Source: JAJDTT01 sp965116695 (GTDB lineage: Bacteria; Acidobacteriota; UBA6911; RPQK01; JAJDTT01). From it: 64,000 bases of DNA. Under the pieces are notes generated by a model. That model saw only the letters and a list, made by a program, of their open reading frames with translations. It ran no database searches and was not told the DNA's origin. The DNA is taken from NCBI GenBank assembly GCA_965116695.1, contig OZ220706.1, positions 2,356,001 through 2,420,000 on the forward strand. The letters run 5' to 3'. The position numbers were made by a program, and so were the translations under genes. Below are positions 61,015-64,000 of the stretch, one piece after another. Numbering within the stretch: the first letter of the stretch is position 1; the number at the start of each line of letters is the position of its first letter.

Positions 61015-64000
61015 TTAGAAAAAGAACTGCAGTCCCAACTGAGTTTGGCGTGCAAATTGAGCGCTTGTGATGCGATTGGTCGTGCAGGGAGCATCGGCCG
61101 GACAGATGCTCGTGCTCGGATCGTTGAAGTTGGCGCGGTTCAGGAAATTGAAGAAATCGGCCGTGAAACGAAGCCGCTTACCCTCCAGGATAACGAAGTC
61201 CTTCATCAGGGAGAAATCAACGGTCTGCGATCCGGGACCTTCCACGATTCCGACACCGGCATTGCCAAACACGAAGGGCCCGGGATGAACGAATGCATTG
61301 ATGTCCCACCAAGCTTCGATCGTCTGTGGACCCTTGCCGTTACGCAGCCGGGTGGCGCGTGAATTTCCCCCGAATGAGCCCGTCAAGTTGGGTGATGCGT
61401 AGAAGTTCAGAGGAACCCCCGATTGGCCAATGAAGGCGAATGAGGTGTTCCAACCCCCGAGAATTTTAGCTATTGGTCCATCAGTGAGAAACGAACGATT
61501 GACTCCGAAAGGCAACTCGTAAGTACCCGCCACCACGAAACGCAGCCGTCTCGAAAGCCAGGCAGGCCCCCTGGCCGAAGCTCGATCGTAGACGTTGTGC
61601 CGCCCTTCACGATTGCCCAGGTGTTTCGACCAGGTGAAATTGGTGAGAAATGCCAAGCCGCCTCCAAACCTCTTTTCCGCCTTGAGCACCATGGCATGAT
61701 AAGTCATGGTCTTGTCGGGTACCGAGATCTGTCTTACAGCGCTGTATTGCGGATAGGGGCGGTCGGCCTGGGTGGCATTCGGCCCCATCAATTGCGGCCG
61801 AAGCTGGTTCAAATTGTAGCTCCACTCGCCCAGGTGCCTGGTCAGATTGCCGATGTAGCCGGCTTCGAGCACGATGTCTTTGATTTCGTGCTGGAGGGTG
61901 AAACTCATAGAGATGCTGTAGGGGTTCTGACGCAATTCGGGACAGCACAGGTATTCGGCGCCCAGAATGGCCGGCTGCCCAATCTCAACCGCTCCGAATC
62001 CGGGTTGCAGCTCGAACACCGGTATCGCTCCCACACCGGCCGAAAGACCGGAAATCGCCGGAGTGACTCCAAAGTCGGGGCTTCCCAAGTCCTTGCTGAC
62101 GGTCACATCGCCGCGCCCCGTCCTGGGAGTTTGCCAGGGGTTCATGCCAATCATGGGTTGCATGTAGTAAATGCCGGCCCCGGCCCGCACCACTGTCTTG
62201 CCGCCCCCTGGGTTCCAGGCGACTCCCAGCCGTGGGGCAAAGTTGGATTTTTGCGTCTCATAGTACCTGTCGGGGTAAAAGAAGGCGCCCGGGCAGTTGC
62301 AAACGGGGTTGATGGCATTGAGGTCGAAAGAGCTTATGAGGTTGTCTCGCTCCTTTAACGGCGTGTCGAAATCGTAGCGCAGCCCCAGGTTCACGATCAC
62401 GTTGGGAGTGACCCGCCAGTCGTCCTGGATGAACATCCCCCAGTACCAAGTGCTGAAATTTCGTTGGGCAACATTGGAAATGCTGGCCGCGTCCACCCAA
62501 TCCAGCAGCAGAGAGGCTACGGAATCCCCGCTGGCGGCGTCGAAAGGATTGGCGGCCGTGGCATTGGCAGAGAAGTTGTACCGTCCGGAGGAATTGCTGG
62601 CTTGGAAATATGCGTGACCGGAGCGTCTCGTCTCGATGCCCACCTTGAAAGAATGAGCGCCTTCCAGCCAGGTAAGGGTCTCGCCAAAGTGCAGCCCGCG
62701 TCGCGGATTGATCGCCGATCCACCGCCCCAGCCAGCGCCGGGCCCCGTGTAGCCGGCGATGCCAATATGGGGAAAGTGGTTGTTGCCGCCGTAGGTCGTC
62801 GTGGCCGGGACTTCAGAAGGAACCGTGATTCCGATCTCTTGCGGGAAACCCAGACCCTGGGAAATAGGCCTTGCCCATTGCGACAACTCGTTGTAGGACT
62901 GGCGAAAGTCAGAGATCACCGAGGGACTGAAGGTATGCGTCCAACCAACCGCTTGGTTGAGCTGGTCGAATCTCATGACCCAGTCATCCGGGTCGGCCGG
63001 ATTCCGTTCGGCGCGCTTGGAGATGGCGTCGTCGGGAAGCCGGCTCTCGTCGAAGCCGGACGGTGGCGTCCAGGGTCCAATCGATTCACTGACGGATGGA
63101 TCGGAAATAACGCGAACAAAGATCTTGTCGTTGTCGTCTGCTTGCCAGTCGACACGCGCGGTCCATCCCCACAAGGACAACGGGTTGGCTGTCAGCCCCA
63201 CGAAGTTGTTGCTTCCGGAAGGGTCGTCAGGGGCCCGGTTCGGCAACGGAAGATAGGAAAGAATCGCCTGTGCCTGGCGGCTGATGCGGTCGGCCGGGAT
63301 GATGTTGTTCGGAAAAGCAGTTCGGCTGATGGTTCCGTCCGGGTTTTCAACTGTGGTGAGCGGATCGTAAATGGTTCGCAGACTTCCGTCAGCGTTGAAC
63401 TTGCCCGAAAAATCCCCCCGCCTCTGGGCCTCCGTGGGGAAGGTGCGAAACCGTGAGCCGGTTGGAGTAAAGGAGCGCTTTCCCGAACCACTGACCATGA
63501 AGTGAAGTTTGTCTTTGATGATCGGTCCGTCCACTTCGAACCCGTAAAGATGTTCCCGGAAAGGATCTCGTTTGGCAGCGAAGAAATTACGAGCGTCCAA
63601 CGCTTTCTGACGGTGAAACTCCCACACGGAACCGTGGAAACTGTTGGTTCCCGACTTGGTGGACATGATTACCAGGCCGCCACCCCCTCCGTTGTACTCG
63701 GCCTTGAAGCTGGTTTGCACGATCCGCATTTCCTTGACAGTGGCCGTTCGGGGACTGGTGTCCGGGTTGCTGTCGTAGGCGCGGCCGCTCATGCCGTAGG
63801 CTCCGTCGACATAGACTTCCCCAGCCTGGTAGGGAACTCCGTTCATGCTGTAGTAAGTCGACTGGCCGGGGATCAGACTCCAGGTTCCACGATAGGAAAC
63901 AGCCGCTGCATACTTGATCATGTCGAGAGGCCGTTTTAACACTTGGGGCAGATCCTCGATCATTTTCTCTTCGAAAAAAGTGCTGACCTTGACCGATTCC
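61015..64000 (-). CDS. TonB-dependent receptor, 5' end outside window
   Basis: About 995 residues are visible; the frame stays open to the right edge (ESVKVSTFFEEK precedes MIEDLPQVL). The carboxypeptidase-regulatory domain is not seen and should lie beyond the edge. The plug includes FKAEYNGGGGGLVIMSTKSG, and TNSFHGSVWEF starts the barrel. The C-terminus is FARQTQLGLQFFF, with the terminal Phe. It is the same Oar-like class as the receptor at 13038, but not closely related. The ligand is unknown. Confidence 0.88.
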   Translation of the reverse strand, partial: ESVKVSTFFEEKMIEDLPQVLKRPLDMIKYAAAVSYRGTWSLIPGQSTYYSMNGVPYQAGEVYVDGAYGMSGRAYDSNPDTSPRTATVKEMRIVQTSFKAEYNGGGGGLVIMSTKSGTNSFHGSVWEFHRQKALDARNFFAAKRDPFREHLYGFEVDGPIIKDKLHFMVSGSGKRSFTPTGSRFRTFPTEAQRRGDFSGKFNADGSLRTIYDPLTTVENPDGTISRTAFPNNIIPADRISRQAQAILSYLPLPNRAPDDPSGSNNFVGLTANPLSLWGWTARVDWQADDNDKIFVRVISDPSVSESIGPWTPPSGFDESRLPDDAISKRAERNPADPDDWVMRFDQLNQAVGWTHTFSPSVISDFRQSYNELSQWARPISQGLGFPQEIGITVPSEVPATTTYGGNNHFPHIGIAGYTGPGAGWGGGSAINPRRGLHFGETLTWLEGAHSFKVGIETRRSGHAYFQASNSSGRYNFSANATAANPFDAASGDSVASLLLDWVDAASISNVAQRNFSTWYWGMFIQDDWRVTPNVIVNLGLRYDFDTPLKERDNLISSFDLNAINPVCNCPGAFFYPDRYYETQKSNFAPRLGVAWNPGGGKTVVRAGAGIYYMQPMIGMNPWQTPRTGRGDVTVSKDLGSPDFGVTPAISGLSAGVGAIPVFELQPGFGAVEIGQPAILGAEYLCCPELRQNPYSISMSFTLQHEIKDIVLEAGYIGNLTRHLGEWSYNLNQLRPQLMGPNATQADRPYPQYSAVRQISVPDKTMTYHAMVLKAEKRFGGGLAFLTNFTWSKHLGNREGRHNVYDRASARGPAWLSRRLRFVVAGTYELPFGVNRSFLTDGPIAKILGGWNTSFAFIGQSGVPLNFYASPNLTGSFGGNSRATRLRNGKGPQTIEAWWDINAFVHPGPFVFGNAGVGIVEGPGSQTVDFSLMKDFVILEGKRLRFTADFFNFLNRANFNDPSTSICPADAPCTTNRITSAQFARQTQLGLQFFF

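Overview
The window is GC-rich, almost gapless bacterial DNA. No rRNA, tRNA, CRISPR array, phage gene or intact transposase was recognised. The gene content suggests an Acidobacteriota-like free-living or host-associated heterotroph. The pointers are Oar-type TonB receptors with an N-terminal carboxypeptidase-regulatory domain, a GWxTD protein, planctomycete-type DUF1549/DUF1553 plus DUF1501 proteins, paired ASPIC/UnbV (CRTAC1) proteins, a formylglycine sulfatase and two phytanoyl-CoA dioxygenase-like enzymes. This placement is inferred from family content only; no marker gene is present.

Layout. 1-7.4 kb: a GWxTD gene cut by the left edge, two overlapping CocE/NonD hydrolases and a sulfatase with HEAT-like repeats. 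7.4-12.7 kb: an orphan Phd-type antitoxin whose vapC partner is reduced to 15 codons, a YkvI-like membrane protein, an APH-like kinase overlapping tail-to-tail with a rhamnonate-dehydratase-like enolase, and a MORN-like repeat protein. 13-22.3 kb: a TonB receptor followed by a PPC-domain protein, a DUF1549/1553 haem-motif protein and a Tat-type DUF1501 protein, probably one exported module. 22.3-27.5 kb: aldo/keto reductase, ThuA, homocysteine S-methyltransferase, a BNR_4-like protein and an amidohydrolase. 27.6-32.8 kb: a complete heterotetrameric sarcosine oxidase operon, soxBDAG.

33-42.2 kb: two phytanoyl-CoA dioxygenase-like proteins around a third CocE gene that is broken by an in-frame TAG and a C-terminal deletion, then a beta-propeller protein, a glycosyl-hydrolase-like lipoprotein, an amidohydrolase and an MFS sugar transporter. 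42.2-51.7 kb: a decayed fragment, a small coiled-coil protein and a probable catabolic cluster (Ldh-type dehydrogenase, two SDRs, a zinc alcohol dehydrogenase, a GH127 protein with its Glu and Cys residues, a xylose-isomerase-like TIM barrel, and an unusual double-VOC protein fused to a beta-rich C-terminal half). 51.7-64 kb: two convergent CRTAC1 genes, two divergent TPR genes, a PEP-mutase-like enzyme, an IS110 remnant, a seven-haem cytochrome c and a second TonB receptor cut by the right edge.

The genes fit import and stepwise oxidation of complex organic matter: TonB receptors bring in ligands, exported esterases, sulfatase, glycosidases and lyase-like proteins trim them, and dehydrogenases and dioxygenases oxidise the products. 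BHMT-like methyltransferase plus soxBDAG would support betaine/sarcosine use. No transcription factor was recognised. Short GC-rich hairpin repeats of at least three families fill many gaps between genes, and in places they supply stop codons or appear to act as spacers between convergent genes.
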